From Casuarius casuarius (taxonomy: Eukaryota; Chordata; Aves; Casuariiformes; Casuariidae), in assembly GCA_003342895.1 (NCBI GenBank), contig PTFA01000158.1, forward strand, positions 365,412 through 429,411: a stretch of 64,000 nucleotides of DNA, in the 5' to 3' direction. Of the stretch, positions 25,601 through 39,294 are shown one piece after another; positions within the stretch are counted from its first letter, which is position 1; every line of letters begins with the position of its first letter. The notes beneath the pieces were generated by a model. That model was not told the origin of the DNA. It did not search any database and saw nothing but the letters and a program-made list of their open reading frames with translations. The position numbers and the translations under genes were made by a program.

Positions 25601-28600
25601 TCTTTGGAAAGTGAAGAAATAAAATTGAATGAGTCTGAGAGAAAGGAGAGGGCTGGCAAGTTGGCAGTAAGTCAAGACCAGGCAATAACAGCAAATGTTC
25701 ACAGGAGATAATTGCACAGAGAGTGATCTGCTTTGCTGTCCAGGCAGATATTTGATATATTGTCTCTGCCTGCAACAGACCCAAGGATGTTGTCCTTTGT
25801 ATATTTTGGCAAAACTTGAGTCACTTGCCATGTCAATAAAGTATAACTGAGTTGAAAAGAACTGAATCTTTCCAACTTCTGTCATGAACCATCAAAAAAA
25901 TATATTGCTCATATACACTTTTACAAACTTTATTGGCTTAAGCCGTGAAACAGACCAAATAGATATGAGTAAATATTTCTGCTTTCATACCACAAGGGAG
26001 TAATTACAGCTAAAAGAGGGGATGATCAACATTTTCCAGCTACAGTGGTTGTGAGAGAATCTAGACAAGCTCTGAGTCTCTGAGTAGTTTTTAGGCAGAA
26101 GAGGTTAGCTAAGAAGAATCTCACCCTATGGAAACAACAGAGCTCTTACTGCAACCATGGGGATAGGAAGAAATTGCTCTCTCAAAACCAAAGACAAAGG
26201 CAGGAGGATGTTTGGACTATATCAGATGAGATATCATTTCTCAGTATATCTAAGTTGTACAAATGACAGGGTGTCCGAAAGATCCTGTGTCTAATGTGAG
26301 ATGAGTTGCTATCTAGGCCCCACTAACTGTATCAGCTAGAGCCAGGGTTGAATTCATCAGGATGTCTTTTGCTATTTGATGTACTCTAGGGTGTCTGAAA
26401 TATCCACATAAGATAGCTGATATGATGCACTGTGTACACATTTCTGGAACAGGAGCTGGAGGCGAAGTGGGAACTGTGGGACATCTCCAATGGTACCGGA
26501 TGTCTATGTCTGATCAACTGAAATGAGCTAACTTTAAATGTCTTAATCTGGAGCTCTATCCCACCCAAAGGACCCTGTTCAGTTGTCAACAGTAGGCACC
26601 TACTGTCATTTGAGACACCCTATCCAACCTGGCCCCAGCTGCCATTCTTAAAGGACATATGTCTCCTACTGGCCTTGTGTCATCCCTGCCAACCTCATGC
26701 AGATATCTCAGATGCATAGGGCATCTCAGATTACACTAAAAGCATTGATCTGGTCAACTGGGTTGTGCAGATGTCTAGAATATGGTTGCTTACATTAATA
26801 GAACTAATGATTCAAGGTTTTCTTTATAACCAATGGTACAAAACAGGTGCTTCTAGGGTCACCTGGACTGCAGAATTAGATAATTTTACTGCAGAACTGG
26901 ATAAACCATATCCAGAAGAGCTTATTTCTCTCCATTTATTATAAATGGTCAGAGGCTAAATCAGAAATAACCATCTATGTTTGGTCAGATGAAATACATC
27001 TATCAGTAGAAACCCAAGTCACATAGGGAGCTGCAAGGTGAATTTAGATCCGCTGCAGAGACACATCAGTACAAGGTCAGCTGAGACAGAGCAACAACTG
27101 CCTGAGCCCCAAGCTGCATTTCTTGTTTTAACCCACCACCACCCTTTCTGTGTTAATATCACTAAGCTTTTCTAGGAGATACCATGGTAACAGGCACCTT
27201 GGATTTACTTCACAGATTATATAGTGTGTTATGCAGAATGGCCTGGCAGGTTTTCTGCTTTTATTATTCAAAGGATTATCTTTGAAGTTATCCATATATT
27301 TTCAAATCCTTAAATCCCTTGGCACCTGGACATTTTTGATACATAGCTCCAAACATACCATAATTTTGTTTTCAGTTTTGCAGAAAATTATTTAAAATTA
27401 GGACAGACATGAATTGTACAAGGCATTTCTATCAATTCCTCTGGAAGAGAGGTTATGAGAAAGGAGTAGAAACTAAGACACAGGAAGAAAAAAAAAAAAA
27501 AGCAGTAGCTACCCAGAAGAAAAAGTTGAGCTAAACTGAGGCAGCAAGGAAAGTTAGCCAAATGATTTAATGAGAGTAATGAATGCTGTTTCTAGTCATG
27601 CTTGCTGCTAGCCAGTGTCATGATTCACTTATGTCAGATTAAAGGTTCCTGCTGTGCATCTGCAGTACCTGTTCCCCCTCCCTGTTTCCATTGCCCTGCA
27701 GCCCCCCTCGAAGCACAGCGGGAGGTTTCCTGGCCCCAGCTCTGGGACACACTGCTCCACTTCCCCAGCCCCAGCAGCAGGACGACATGCTCCGCTCACC
27801 CATGCCCTCTGTGCCCACGGCTCTGCCTCCACATCACTGCCCTTCGGGGCCAGGGGGCCCTTAGAGGGAGCAGTGATTATGGGAGCACAGCACAGAGACA
27901 GCTCCTGCCAGCCAGCCGGCTCCCACTTGCCCGGTGTTATTCCCCTTCAGGATACTCACAGTAAATTAGACAAAACTCCCCCCAGGAGGCTGTTACAAAA
28001 GCAATGATGATTTATGCAATCCTAACAAATAGGCACTTGGATACCATGGTGATTAGCACTGTGAAAAGAAAAAAAGTTTTTCTTCCCTTATTTATCTGAT
28101 TTATGAATTCTCCGGGGAGTGTGCATTTTTGCATATGCACATACCATATGGACAGGCACGGGCAGAAGCCTGGTCTTTCTGAAATCCCTGATGCTCACCT
28201 GAATTATGATCAGTATGGAAATTCAGAATAAACTCAGCCAGCCTCACTTCCATCTTTATTAACAGTCACAAACACCATTCTTGAGTGACAGGCAAATTCC
28301 CTGCACCAGATGTATTCAGTTCCTCAGTCCTGCAAGAAAAGAGCAGATACTCAAACCTGTTAAGTCTTCTACCTTCGTCTCTTCCCCTCAGCCCTGGCAA
28401 TGACGTTATCCTCCACACTGGTTCATTGCACAGTCATCTCTACACCTACCTATCTGGTGCATCATCTGCTTGGAATCACCTTCCAAATCCTCTAGCCTGT
28501 CCTTCACATGTGTGCTACTTAAATCTCTCCTAAGAAACTGGCTTGGCCACCTTCCTACCTGTAAAACACTAGCTGTTTGCATTCAAACTCTGACAGCTAG

Positions 28601-30074
28601 TATTCATGAGGCTTCTCCCACTGCGTTGTTTTGCTCAGGAACAGGCACTTCCACATCTAAAAGTGCTTGTGGAGAGAGTGAAAGCCCCTTCAGCTGCCTG
28701 GCTTTGCCTCTGCATGGAACCTCTCTCCTTTCCCTTTGCTGTCCCCCTTTTGGGAATGGAGGAAGGATTACAGCAATACTAACAGCAAATCACTAGCCTG
28801 GAGAAGCAGAGTGCCTTGTTCATCTAGGGAAAATACATTTTCAGGGTGTATCTTCACAATGGACCCCATTCTGCCCTGATTTAGCAAAGGTGAAAATCTA
28901 TTTAAAGTCAGCAATTTCAGGACTGAGTGAGGCCACAGCTCCATCCCACATACAGCAGTGACACAAAATGGTTATATGTCTTCTTTGTAAAAGGAAAAGT
29001 GTTTCCAGCTGTCTGTACACAGCCAAATTGGTTACAGGCTGTGACCATTATCCCTGAAGTCATCAAGCCCCTTTTGCAGTTCAGGGTAACCTGAGGGACT
29101 GTACAGAAAAACAAAATGAGAAAGGCTAGCTGAACTTGACCAGTCACAGCCCAGGGGACACACCTTCTCATGGACTGGCTTAGAGAGCTGAATGAGGGAC
29201 CCAGTCTTGATTGCCACTGACCACTTGGAAACAAAATGCTTGGGCCACCTGGCACATGAAAGATCAATAAAGAATTATACCAAAGCCGTGGAGTTTCAGT
29301 GAGGCTCAGCGTATTTCTTTTTCCTCAGGGAAAACTGCTCAGAACCCTTTGGAAAGTAGGAATGAACTGGTAAACTTGACTAGATGGAGTCATAAGAGAA
29401 AGTAAAAATGAAGATGGAGGCAAATAAGGTACTTTGATGATGACACTCAGTCCCATCTCTTTCTTTCTGAGACCCTAAGCCTCTCAGCTATTGCTGCATC
29501 TCTTAGTCTCCCCAGGTATCTCTATCTCTTAGTCCCAATTCTAGACCGAGCTTAGGAACTTTCCATAGCTAATATCTTGATGTGTAAGCCATGTCCTCCC
29601 ACCACACAATAATGTAACAGTAGGTGTTGAATAAAGCTCAAGGCAGCTTGCAGAGTAGACAGGTCAGATCCATATACTTTGCCTTTCAACAGATTTTGCT
29701 TTCTTCTTGCCCATTTTCTAGTTGTAAGTATTCTTGCAAGGCATGACTTCAATTTTCAGTTTTCACAGCATCGATAAGTATTGCACAGATTATGCACAGT
29801 CCATGCACAAATAACTCTGGTAATAACAAAGGGATTATATGAAAAAAATGAAAGACTGGGTAAATAAATAGCTCCTGGTTAAAAATCTGAGCCTCTCATT
29901 TGCTTTAGTGCAAACATTTTCACAGTGAATCTCTATCCATTTGAATCATTTGCCTATCTGAGGCCTTTTTTTACAGTTAAATTGTCCTCAATGGCATAAA
30001 GCATGACAATGATTTATACATGCATGCAAGCATGTGTATGTATATACCTATCCTCTATGTATATATGTTTATCG

Positions 30075-30135
30075 GTGAGAAGAACTAGAGGTCTGAAGAT
30101 CTTTTCCAGCTCTACTTTTCCAGGATTCTGTAAGA
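30075..30135 (+). mobile_element. Possible CR1 3' tail remnant
   Basis: AACTAGAGGTCTGAAGATC, CTTTTCCAGCTCTAC and GGATTCTGTAAGA resemble the last 60 bases of CR1 3' UTRs (two-base-pair differences throughout). It is too short for a firm call. Confidence 0.3.
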
Positions 30136-31599
30136 CTCAACATATAAAATATGTTTTTGTAGTGCTGTATGAGTTTAATCATAGTCTTTACCTTTGTAAC
30201 TGGTTGGTGGATCTTGTTCCATTTCATTCGGTATTTAGAGTAGTTTCTTCTTCCTAAAGGCATACTAAAGGCAATGCAATGCAATATACATGCATGCATA
30301 TATATTTACACATATCATGTAAAATATTCCTATTTTACAGCTATCACTCAATAGCTTACTGGCATTGCTGGACTAATACGATAACTTGGATCTTTTGAGG
30401 CTCCTCCAACACGCTAAATGAAAGCACATATCTGAACACTACTCATGAGGACATGAACTGATTGATTGCAATTATTCTCAGTTGCACCTGTAATGCACCA
30501 GCTAAATGCATTTCCTCATTGGAGGATACCTGTCAAAAGTCAGCTGAGAGCCTTCTGCTGACAACAGCTAAGCAGATCTCTTTGGTTTGCAGAACAAACT
30601 GGCAAAACTTCTCAAAATGAAAATCTATTGCATATGAGTTAGTTAGTTTTTCTGTGCATTTCTTACATTGCAACCTCTGCAGAACACAGAAGATTCTAGT
30701 TTTCAAAACGTGGCTCATGAATGACTACTGAGGAATGCAAGGAAGGTAATTAAATCAGCTCCGCAGTTTGTTGAATCAGTTTAGATTTGCTCTGACAGGA
30801 TACAAATCAAAAATTTTAAGGGGCCTACAAGTCGAAAGGAGGTTTAAACTTACTCCTTCTAAATTGTTTGAAAGAGTGATCTTATTTTGGTAGGAAGTGT
30901 GCCATTTTTGTTTTTACTCTTCACAACACCCTGGGTAAGAAACTAGACTCAAGTTGTAATTACAACACTGCAAAACTTTTGCTGTTATATAGACTAAGAT
31001 TTATGTAAAGACAGAAGCTGCTGGCTTCACTCAAGATTCAAATCTGACATAATGCTTGTGAAAAAGCTCATTGGAGTCTCAAAAGTCAGCATGCATTTTC
31101 TGTGCTGCTGAGGTTGCTGGTCCATATGCACTGTGAAAAGATCTCAACTTTTGTGAGATGAAGTTAATTGGGACCCCATTTTCAGAGTCACTCAATATCT
31201 CCAGCTGCTCCCAAAAGAAATGGCTTGCTTAGAGATCAGTTCCTCTGAAAATTCTGGTCTTCTGGCTTATCTCCCTATGAAAAGTGCAATGATTTACATT
31301 AAAGCTGTTTAAAAATAACTTAGTGCTTTTATTTTTGCTAAATAGTGGGTTATATTGCTTTAATTTGAGTTAGTAAGGATTTGACTGAAATCAGTGTAAG
31401 CTGTTCTTCTGTTTAATGAGTTCATACCTATTAAAAACATGCGTTTATTAGGTTCACGGAAGTTTCTTGTATAAATCAGACCCTAGAGCCTCTAAAGGAC
31501 TCTAAGATGCACCAAGGAAAGATAATGTTTATCTTTATTTCTGTTTTTTTCTGCGCTAAGTAACCCAGCATCTACCTATCTTATATAGTACCATTTCTG

Positions 31600-31750
31600 C
31601 AGTCTCCTAGCATCTCGCTATGCACCTGGGAAACACCGAATGATTATCACTCCCATTTACCTACAGGGAACTGAGCTGCAGAGCAGCATTAAGCCCACGC
31701 TGTAATAGAGATGGGTCTTGCATTCAGCTCACTAGTAGCTAACTCTTGAA
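31600..31750 (-). mobile_element. MIR/CORE-SINE-like relic
   Basis: GATTATCACTCCCATTTAC, followed by CAGGGAACTGAGCTGCAGAG and CATTAAGCCCACGCTG, matches the complement of the MIR core (ATTATCCCCATTTTACAG / GGAAACTGAGGCACAGAG / TTAAGTGACTTGCC) in order and spacing. The flanks are less clear. Such copies are old and sparse in bird genomes. Confidence 0.5.
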
Positions 31751-32326
31751 CCACTCTTTTCCTCTCCCCTTAAAGCTCACTCCTCATTCCTACAATGCAC
31801 CTGACTTAGCCCGAGAGACACAGCCGCTGTCTAAATCATGGGACCAGGACGCTCACGGATGTGGTCACCCCCAAGAACGAAGCCTGACCAGAGGACCCCC
31901 TGCTCCCTCCCTGCTCGTGCAGCCACAAAAGTCTTCTTCCAAAGAAAGAAGAGGGATATTGCACCCCTAGGTCTTGGCCAGGCTTGCAGTCTGGAGACCA
32001 TCCCAGGGTGCTGAAGTGGGGAAGGGCTCTTGGGTCCTAACAGCTTAGGTATAACCTAGAACCACCTGCATAAACCTATTTTCTGAAGTTTTCCTCCTCT
32101 TTTCAGTGCACTTCATCAAGTCAGACCCTGTGGTTGATGTTTCAAGGACCCTAAGTGCTAATGCAGTGTGAGCTGTGAAAACTTACCCTGTGGCTGCCAA
32201 AGGAGGTGTGTGAAAACTGCCACAGGAAAAGAAATACGTTGAGTTCAGCAGGGAGCAGGAAAAGGAATTTGTGATTGAAAATGAGAAGAAACACTGCAGT
32301 GCCAGACTTTAGAAAGCACATATAGC

Positions 32327-32404
32327 CATTTACTCCCCATCCTTTTTTATGCAAAAGTCAAAAATCATTTACTCTCCACCCTTTCTTATGCAAAAGTCAA
32401 AAAT
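32327..32404. repeat. 39-bp tandem direct duplication (two copies)
   Basis: The unit starts CATTTACTCCCCATCC and ends GCAAAAGTCAAAAAT. Copy one is 32327-32365 and copy two 32366-32404, directly abutting, with three mismatches in 39. The low divergence suggests a recent local duplication. Confidence 0.9.
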
Positions 32405-32597
32405 AATTGCCCCAAATTCTGATGTTTCAGGAAGCCTTGAAAAGATACTTGGTGGTACAGGTGTTCAGTGATCTGGTCTCCTTTTCTTTCACTAGGACTG
32501 GAGACCTTCTCAGAGAAAATCACTCTGATGTGTTAAGAGGAATGTTGTTATACAAGTACGGAGCCATGACCCACCTAATTTTATGACTGTCCAGAGT

Positions 32598-32598
32598 G

Positions 32599-32661
<63 letters not shown>
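32598..32661. repeat. (TA)n(TG)n microsatellite
   Basis: A short TA run (32598-32606) leads into an uninterrupted TG run of about 27 units. It is the longest perfect microsatellite in the window. Confidence 0.97.
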
Positions 32662-32664
<3 letters not shown>

Positions 32665-35600
32665 ATGTTAGGGAGACCCATTGCTGGTATTTGGAATTAA
32701 AAACAACCTGCAATATTTGAAGCATTAAGCTGTCCTCTGGAGAGAAAGCAGTCAGGAGAGAAAAGGGAGAGGGGGAATCTGTAGGCAGATTTCTGACAAA
32801 AGCTGCTGTTTATATACAAGCAAAGCTAGGAGGCAAGTGCTGAGATTCCTGCAAGATTTTCCAAACTTGGAGCCCACAGTTTGGCTCCCGCACATTTGGT
32901 ACCGATCATTTGGTACCTTAAGGAGTGCCTCGGTTTATCAAAGTGCAGAGCACATCAGCTGTTCTCCCTGAGCTGTGCAGGGATACGGCATGTTGACACT
33001 GCCGTGTCCACACCGGAAACCTTGCCAGCCCCGTGCATTCCTCTGTCACTGTCTCACACAGATGTGTTTCATTTGGAAGTTGGGGCAGATGGCATGAACT
33101 AATTCACTTTGACAGTGTAAACAGAAAACAAAAACCAAACTGGGATGCGCAAGAGGATGTCCTCTGAGTCCTGATCAGAACATCCATACTAATATGGCTC
33201 AGTACTGCAGGGTGCTAGCAGATGGAGACTATGGTAATTTTAAAGAAAAAATATATGAATACTGTTTTTCAAGGGGGGAAAGTATGTTTAAATTTGTATT
33301 TGGCAGAGCAGCAGACCTTATCTGTCTAAAATACACCACCTAGTGTGGCACTCCTCAAAAATAAGCCTTTGCTTCTATCTAACTCCTCTCCCCACTGCCC
33401 ACACTTTCACTGGAGTTTAGAGCTGGTGTAGTGCTTTGAGTGGTGGAGCCATCCACCTCCTGTAACATCAAGAAAAGAACAATTTATCCAGCAGAAAGAG
33501 GAAATTCAGGGAGGTTGACAGTAATGAGAAAAAAGGAGTGAGGTTCTAACATCCATCTTTTCCTGGAAAAGACCAAAGACCAGGCAGTAACTGCAGGCAG
33601 CTGTGACAACAGCTTTAAGCCCTATTTTAAAGAAAATGCCCAACTTCACACTGGCCCTGTGTGGGACATCCCATTCTGAGCCACCTTCTCACCCAGCTAG
33701 CCCAGTGCTTTCTTTGGTTGCTCCACTCCAGTACTGACTGGGTCTGATCCTGTTTGACCATTTGTAAAATTTCTCTGCCTAAAATAAAAAGCAAAGCTCT
33801 TCTGTTACCAAGCCTTCCTGAGTAAATTATTCACAATGCAGCATACCCATCTGCACATGCACAAACACTCATTTAAATAATCCTGTAATCTAACGGAGAT
33901 ATTTTTCTCCCAAAGGCTAAGAAGTAAAAACCAAAACAACACAAATAAAGACAATCAGGAGTGTCTCAGATAGTACATTAAGTACCTGAAGAGACAGGTA
34001 GGCTGTATCTGAAGTTGTCCTTATACCATACCTGTGGCAGTGTCTTCAAGCCTGAATTCCCTGGCTGTTCACACTGTCTAGCCCTCTGGTCCAGCTGTGT
34101 TCACATTGTGAGTGATGTCTGGCCAGGTTGCCAAGGGAAACGTTGGGAATGGTTATCCTTACTTGGTCTGCCCCTGCTGAGACTGCCAACACACATTCAC
34201 AGAGTGCCAGATCTGCACCCCCACATCCTCCCACTGCACTCCCCGCAAAGCAAGGCTCTTCAGGGTAGCACCATGCTTGTCTTTCTTACATAGAGAATGG
34301 TGCCACCATTGAAAGTCCACAGTAATTCTTTTCTGTATGGACAAAGCAGAGGATGTGCAGAATACAATTTATGAAGATCACCTGCAACAGCAATTTATAA
34401 GGACACTACAGGTTAGGTAGGTTATGTTGTCAAAAATCGAGGGAGCAATGCCACAGGACCAAGAACAGTGGAGTGGGGAAGAGATGAAGCATCCTTGCCT
34501 TGGGCCAGAGATGCTTCAAAGAGCTTTTAGCAGTGAAGCCCCACACACCTTTGCCTGGCCAAGCTTAATTTCTGTTTTTCTGAAAACAACCTCAATACTT
34601 ACTAGGAAAAGAAGAGGAATGAGAACCATACCGTCCTCCTGGTTGGGTATGCTAGCAATGAGTGGCCTTCCTGTGAAGGCAGACTATGAGGTCACCTACC
34701 AAGGAGTATCCCCTGGAACTAGTAGCCTGTAGAGGCACGTCATGAGCCTCTCTCATCTCCTTTACTCAGCTGTGGGCCACCTCCCTGGCACCCTGTACAG
34801 CAGCACGGATGGAAGTTACCACTGCAGAGCCAATGTCAACATCAGCTTCAGACTCCAGGAAATTATGATGACTTTTCCCATGTGAAAATTCATGGCGTGC
34901 CACATCTGGTGGGAGATGTGGTTCCATCAGAATGTGTTTATGACAGGCACCCAGCATTATCACCACGCACTGGCCCTTAGCTGGGCCATGGCCTCCAGCC
35001 AGGCTCTCACTGTGACAAATAAGGCAGCCAGCCTTGTCTACTGCAGCAGCCTTCCTTCTTACCCTAGCTAGGACTCAGAAGTCTCATGCTCCCTGTGTTA
35101 CCCAACCCATGATCTCAGTTGCAACTTCTTACTGCTTACTGGCTCAAGGACATAATTATGAATGCCGGGTCAGTTCTCAGAAACGAGCTGAAGACAGTGT
35201 AGATATGGCCATACAGATCTAGCTCAAAGGAAGAATGATAGCCTCACCTCACTGACAATATGTGGAAAGGTGGAAGGATAACATGGGTAAAAACATCTTG
35301 GTCAACCTGATTAGCAAATATTCCATATGACACAGTAAAATGAGCTGCTGGCAAAAAAGACAGGGTGAAAAGAAGAGTCAGTGAGAGACTGGTATGAGCC
35401 AAATGGAGACACAATATAATTCCTCCCTCAGTTTTTTAGTGCATAGTCAGCCTATATGTCAAAGAAGTTTGGAGACCTGTAGCCTGTATTGCAATCTGTC
35501 TACAACCTTCCACTACTCTGAGCCATAAAACATCACAACAGTTCATGTCACAGCCAAAAATTCCTTTCAGGGCATTCAGACCTCTGGAGATCTACGTCAC

Positions 35601-36531
35601 CTCTGAGGTTTACCACACCTGAGCACCACAGACCCTACAATTGCAGAAAGAAGATAGTCCTGTCAATCATTCACATATGCTTTTGTGCCCCATGTGATAG
35701 TCATGTGGCTGCATCTACTCTGTGCTCCTTGCCATGTGCAGGGCTAGCCCAGTCCCCTGACTGTATGCAGAGAAAGTGGATATGACAACTGAGTTGCCTG
35801 CATGGATTCCCGTAGTCGACTTCTCCTGCTTTATGAGACGAGAAAGCAATGTTGCTGGCTTCAAATATGAAATTCTTTGGAGAAGATCCGAGCCTGGATG
35901 ATTGTTATGCTTGTATGGTTACATTGTGATAGGAACTGCAAAGACAGTGCCTGGTTCAAAGATTTCTCTGCCTGGGCCAGAAATGCTGAGGCCTTCATTC
36001 ATACTTCAAGCTTCCTGCGTCCTGCTACAACATAGACAGGAGCTGGGGGTTGATGTGATAACAGGGACAGCACCTTCTCCACCAGTGGCTTCTACCCACA
36101 GATCCACGGCCACTTCCTTACAGTGGGAAAGGTCATGCTGGGATCCAAAAGAAGAGGAGAAGCCTTAAGGTAGGGAAATACAAATGCTCTACACTGAAAA
36201 GCATTCTAGAGAAATGTAACTTCCCTTCATCTTCACTAACCAGGTGTCATGTTGGTTGAATTTAGCCACCATGAGAAAGGGGAAGAAAAGTGTCGTTTTA
36301 TTATGCCTATTCTGACTGCCTAACTAGCGCAGTTAATAGAGAAGCACACAGACCCTCTGCAGAGTGCTTTGGGAACTCACCATGAAGTGATAAGGGCAGC
36401 ACATCAGTGTTGTGGGAGATATACTTTGAGTTGCAAAGCTTTCAAAGTGCGTGAAGAAACCCAATCATCTGCCAGAGAGCAGGCAAGGTTTACAAAGCTG
36501 AGATTTGCAGAAATAGTCTGTAAGGAAAAGC

Positions 36532-36560
36532 AAAAAAAAAAAAGAAAGAAAGAAAGAAAA
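36532..36560. repeat. Poly(A)/(AAAG)n low-complexity tract
   Basis: A 13-base A run continues directly into four GAAA units. It could be the tail of an unrecognised retroelement, but no body could be identified upstream. Confidence 0.85.
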
Positions 36561-39204
36561 TGCTTTCTACTTTTAATCTGAAGCCATATGAAATGTAAAC
36601 ATTAGGATACAATGACCTTGATTTATAAGAGATCATAAAGAAGCACTAAGGGGGGTTAATTTAGTGTGGGATTAACCCTGAAGAGTTATATTTCTGAAGT
36701 TGAGCACATCGCTAAGTATTTCTCAGAGCAAATCTGGGACAGCCTGGGTCAGTCTGTGCTGGAGACTGGTTACAACTGAGCAGGTTCATAGCACTGGCCA
36801 ATAAAAATTACAGCAGCTTCCCAAACCAACTGTTAAAAAAGAAATCTCTGCTTTCACCTCTCCTGGAGGCTGTTCCTAGCTCTCTTCTTATTAGCCCTTC
36901 AGGTTGAGACCCAGACAAAGGTGATTTTGCTGAGCGCGACTATAAAAAAAATTCCTATTCTACCATTTCTGCAGAAGAAATGTTATGATTTTTTTGCATA
37001 AATTTTAACATTAAAGATTTCATTCACATTTTTATTTTTATTTCTTGAACTGGGAAGCTGTTCTTATAGGATATTACCAGGGAGAATGCTAGCTGCTCAA
37101 ATATGAGCTAGATGATAAAGAAGCTCCACTGAATTTCAGCAGTACAAAATGGATTACCTATTGCTGTTGCTGACTTCTTGGCTGCTACCTTCCCACTGCA
37201 TATTGCCATCAAAATGCTACACTTTCAGATATCGCTCATGCCAAATATCCTGATTTTCTTCCTATGTCTTATTTTCTTCCGTTATATTTCTGTTTATTAA
37301 GAGAAGCTGCCTTACACACTTTAAAAGTAAAAGAATCACATAAAGGGGTAGCTGTTTCTTTCATTTCTGTCTCCAAGCTAGACCTTTTAGCTGTTCTTCC
37401 CTGCCTGCTTTATCCTCATCTTCCCTGGGAGAAAAAGTCATTTTCTTGCTATCATCAGCCTCGCTCTTGCAAGGGGCAGAAGATCTTGGTGTGTGCCCAT
37501 ATTGTCCGCGTCCATCTGACTGCAGTTAAGGGGCACCTTGCTTTACTGGGTAAGGACTTGGATAGCAAACTGACTCGTTCAGGCAATGGTTTATAGCTCA
37601 CAACACAGTACATGCCAGAGAGCATCTCTCCCTAAAGCTGAAATCAGAATCTCTCTGAACTGGAAGCAACTTTTTAAGAGCAAAAGAAACTTTCATTTGC
37701 TGCTTTTAAAGCTATATAAATATTTTCCTGACATTTTTTGTCCAGCTGAATTTGTTCATTGTACTTCCCAAATCTTTGCTTCTTGCTAAACCTAGGAGTC
37801 CCCTTTTTGGCTCTTCATGAAAGCAAATATAAAGCTGGACAGCTCTATAGTAGCATTTCCGTGTAAAGCTTTCATCTAGCCATTTTTCACCCCAGAGGAA
37901 AAAATGTTTCTAAGCACAGAGTGTTACAGCATGAGACACAAACTGTGATCTCTCAAACGAAACGTTACATTTTATTAACCTCAAATATAAAGCCTCCCTG
38001 CGCTGGCAAAGAAATTATAATGTTCTAACTAAAAAGAGTTTTTAATAATTATTGTCAGAGAAGCAGTAGCTGTAGGAAGGTGAAATAACCTCCTAATAAG
38101 ACTCTACTGGTGTTAACAAATTGTAAATTAGATACCGTAAACACCTGCGCACTGCTGTAAGTTGTTTGCTTTGGAAACTGTCTGGACCTTCTTCCTTTGG
38201 GTTAAAGGATAATGAGAGTTGATGTTACAGTCTCATTACAAGAGAAAGGAGGATCTAATAGAATAATCACGTGAAACCAAGGATGAACGTCACGGGAAGC
38301 TGGGAGCTGCAGTGACGGGGTTGCAGGTCACCTTCAGCCTTTAGCTACAGGTAGGAGAAGATGACGCATTTTCGCAGCAAGGCCATGCGCTGGGGTGAAG
38401 AGAGGCTCCACTGCCCCGAGGAGGAAGGCAACTGTCTCAAATTGCTTGTGCAGGATGAAGTGGGAGGCACGAAGACTCCTGCCAGGCTTGGACGAAAGGC
38501 TGGGTGGCAGGAAGCGACGGGTGCAGGAGTGAGGCAACGAGACCTGTAGCTCCACAGACGGATAGACAGGGCTGTAAAGGGGCAAAAGCCTCGCCATTGA
38601 AGTGCAACACTGACAAAAGCTGGGGCCTTCACAGAAGAACGAGTGCTTTGAGTTATATTGCTGGGTTATTACTCAGCTAGGTTTCTAGTCTCACGCAGAA
38701 GCACGTTGTTGCAGATGCTCCATCTAATGTCCAGCAGTAGCCAAAAATAATGCAAAGAAAATATTGTGCCAACTTAAAAAAAAAAGAAAAATCTCTAAGT
38801 TCCTTTATATAACACACTGTACATCCTCACCTGAAAGGCTGTGTGCTTTTCCAGCTTTGCTCCTGCAAAGCACGCAGCAGAAAGCAGAGCAACTGGGGAC
38901 AAGCAATGCAAATGCTCAGAGGCACGTAGGAAGAGAGCTGAGGAGAATGGGATGGTTGGGTTAGGGAGAAGACAGTGTGTACACAACATGATATATATGA
39001 AATGATGACTCAGAGCAGGTAAATTTATCTCCAGTGTGCCATAAACTGGAACAAAGGAATGTCTGATGACATTTATGGAGCACATCTGAGGAATGGACTG
39101 CCAGTGGAACAAAGCAAAATTAATTGCAGCTAAATATCCTGGGAGCAACAGCACATCAGGATTTTCATATTTAATCAGCCCCAATAATATCTACACCTAT
39201 AGAC

Positions 39205-39294
39205 AATTATAAAATTAAAAATAGGAGGATAGGATAAAAATAGAAATAAAGAAAAAAAAATTAAAAAATTCAAATAATTCATAAAATAAAAATA
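39205..39294. repeat. A-rich low-complexity tract
   Basis: Mostly A and T with AATAAA- and AAATAGG-like units over 90 bases. No retroelement body was recognised next to it. Confidence 0.85.

Larger units (their letters stand above)
17206..31599. other. Non-coding stretch with an old CR1 fragment and simple repeats
   Basis: No supported exon. It contains the CR1 fragment at 20.4 kb, poly(T) at 20769-20786, purine and CCTC tracts at 21.0-21.5 kb, a poly(A) run at 27.49 kb and a C-rich patch at 27.65-27.95 kb. The last is open in two overlapping frames without protein-like composition. Confidence 0.6.

Noticed and set aside
25481..25885. 134-codon minus-strand frame, the longest in the AT-rich part
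   Set aside because: No recognisable motif, no clear start context or splice sites. A length like this is expected once by chance in a window of this size.
26230..26700. Stretch with repeated GGGTGTCTGAAA-like phrases, suspected old repeat
   Set aside because: The phrase occurs only twice and no family order could be followed.
27602..28007. Two overlapping plus-strand frames of about 118 codons
   Set aside because: They come from a C-rich stretch read in two frames. The composition is Pro/Ser/Cys-rich and differs between the frames only by shift.
32186..32215. 30-base minus-strand block with strong acceptor (CTTTTCCTGTGGCAG) and GTAAGT donor
   Set aside because: Single isolated block on the minus strand with no partner exons. 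It shows that good splice-like blocks occur by chance in this window.
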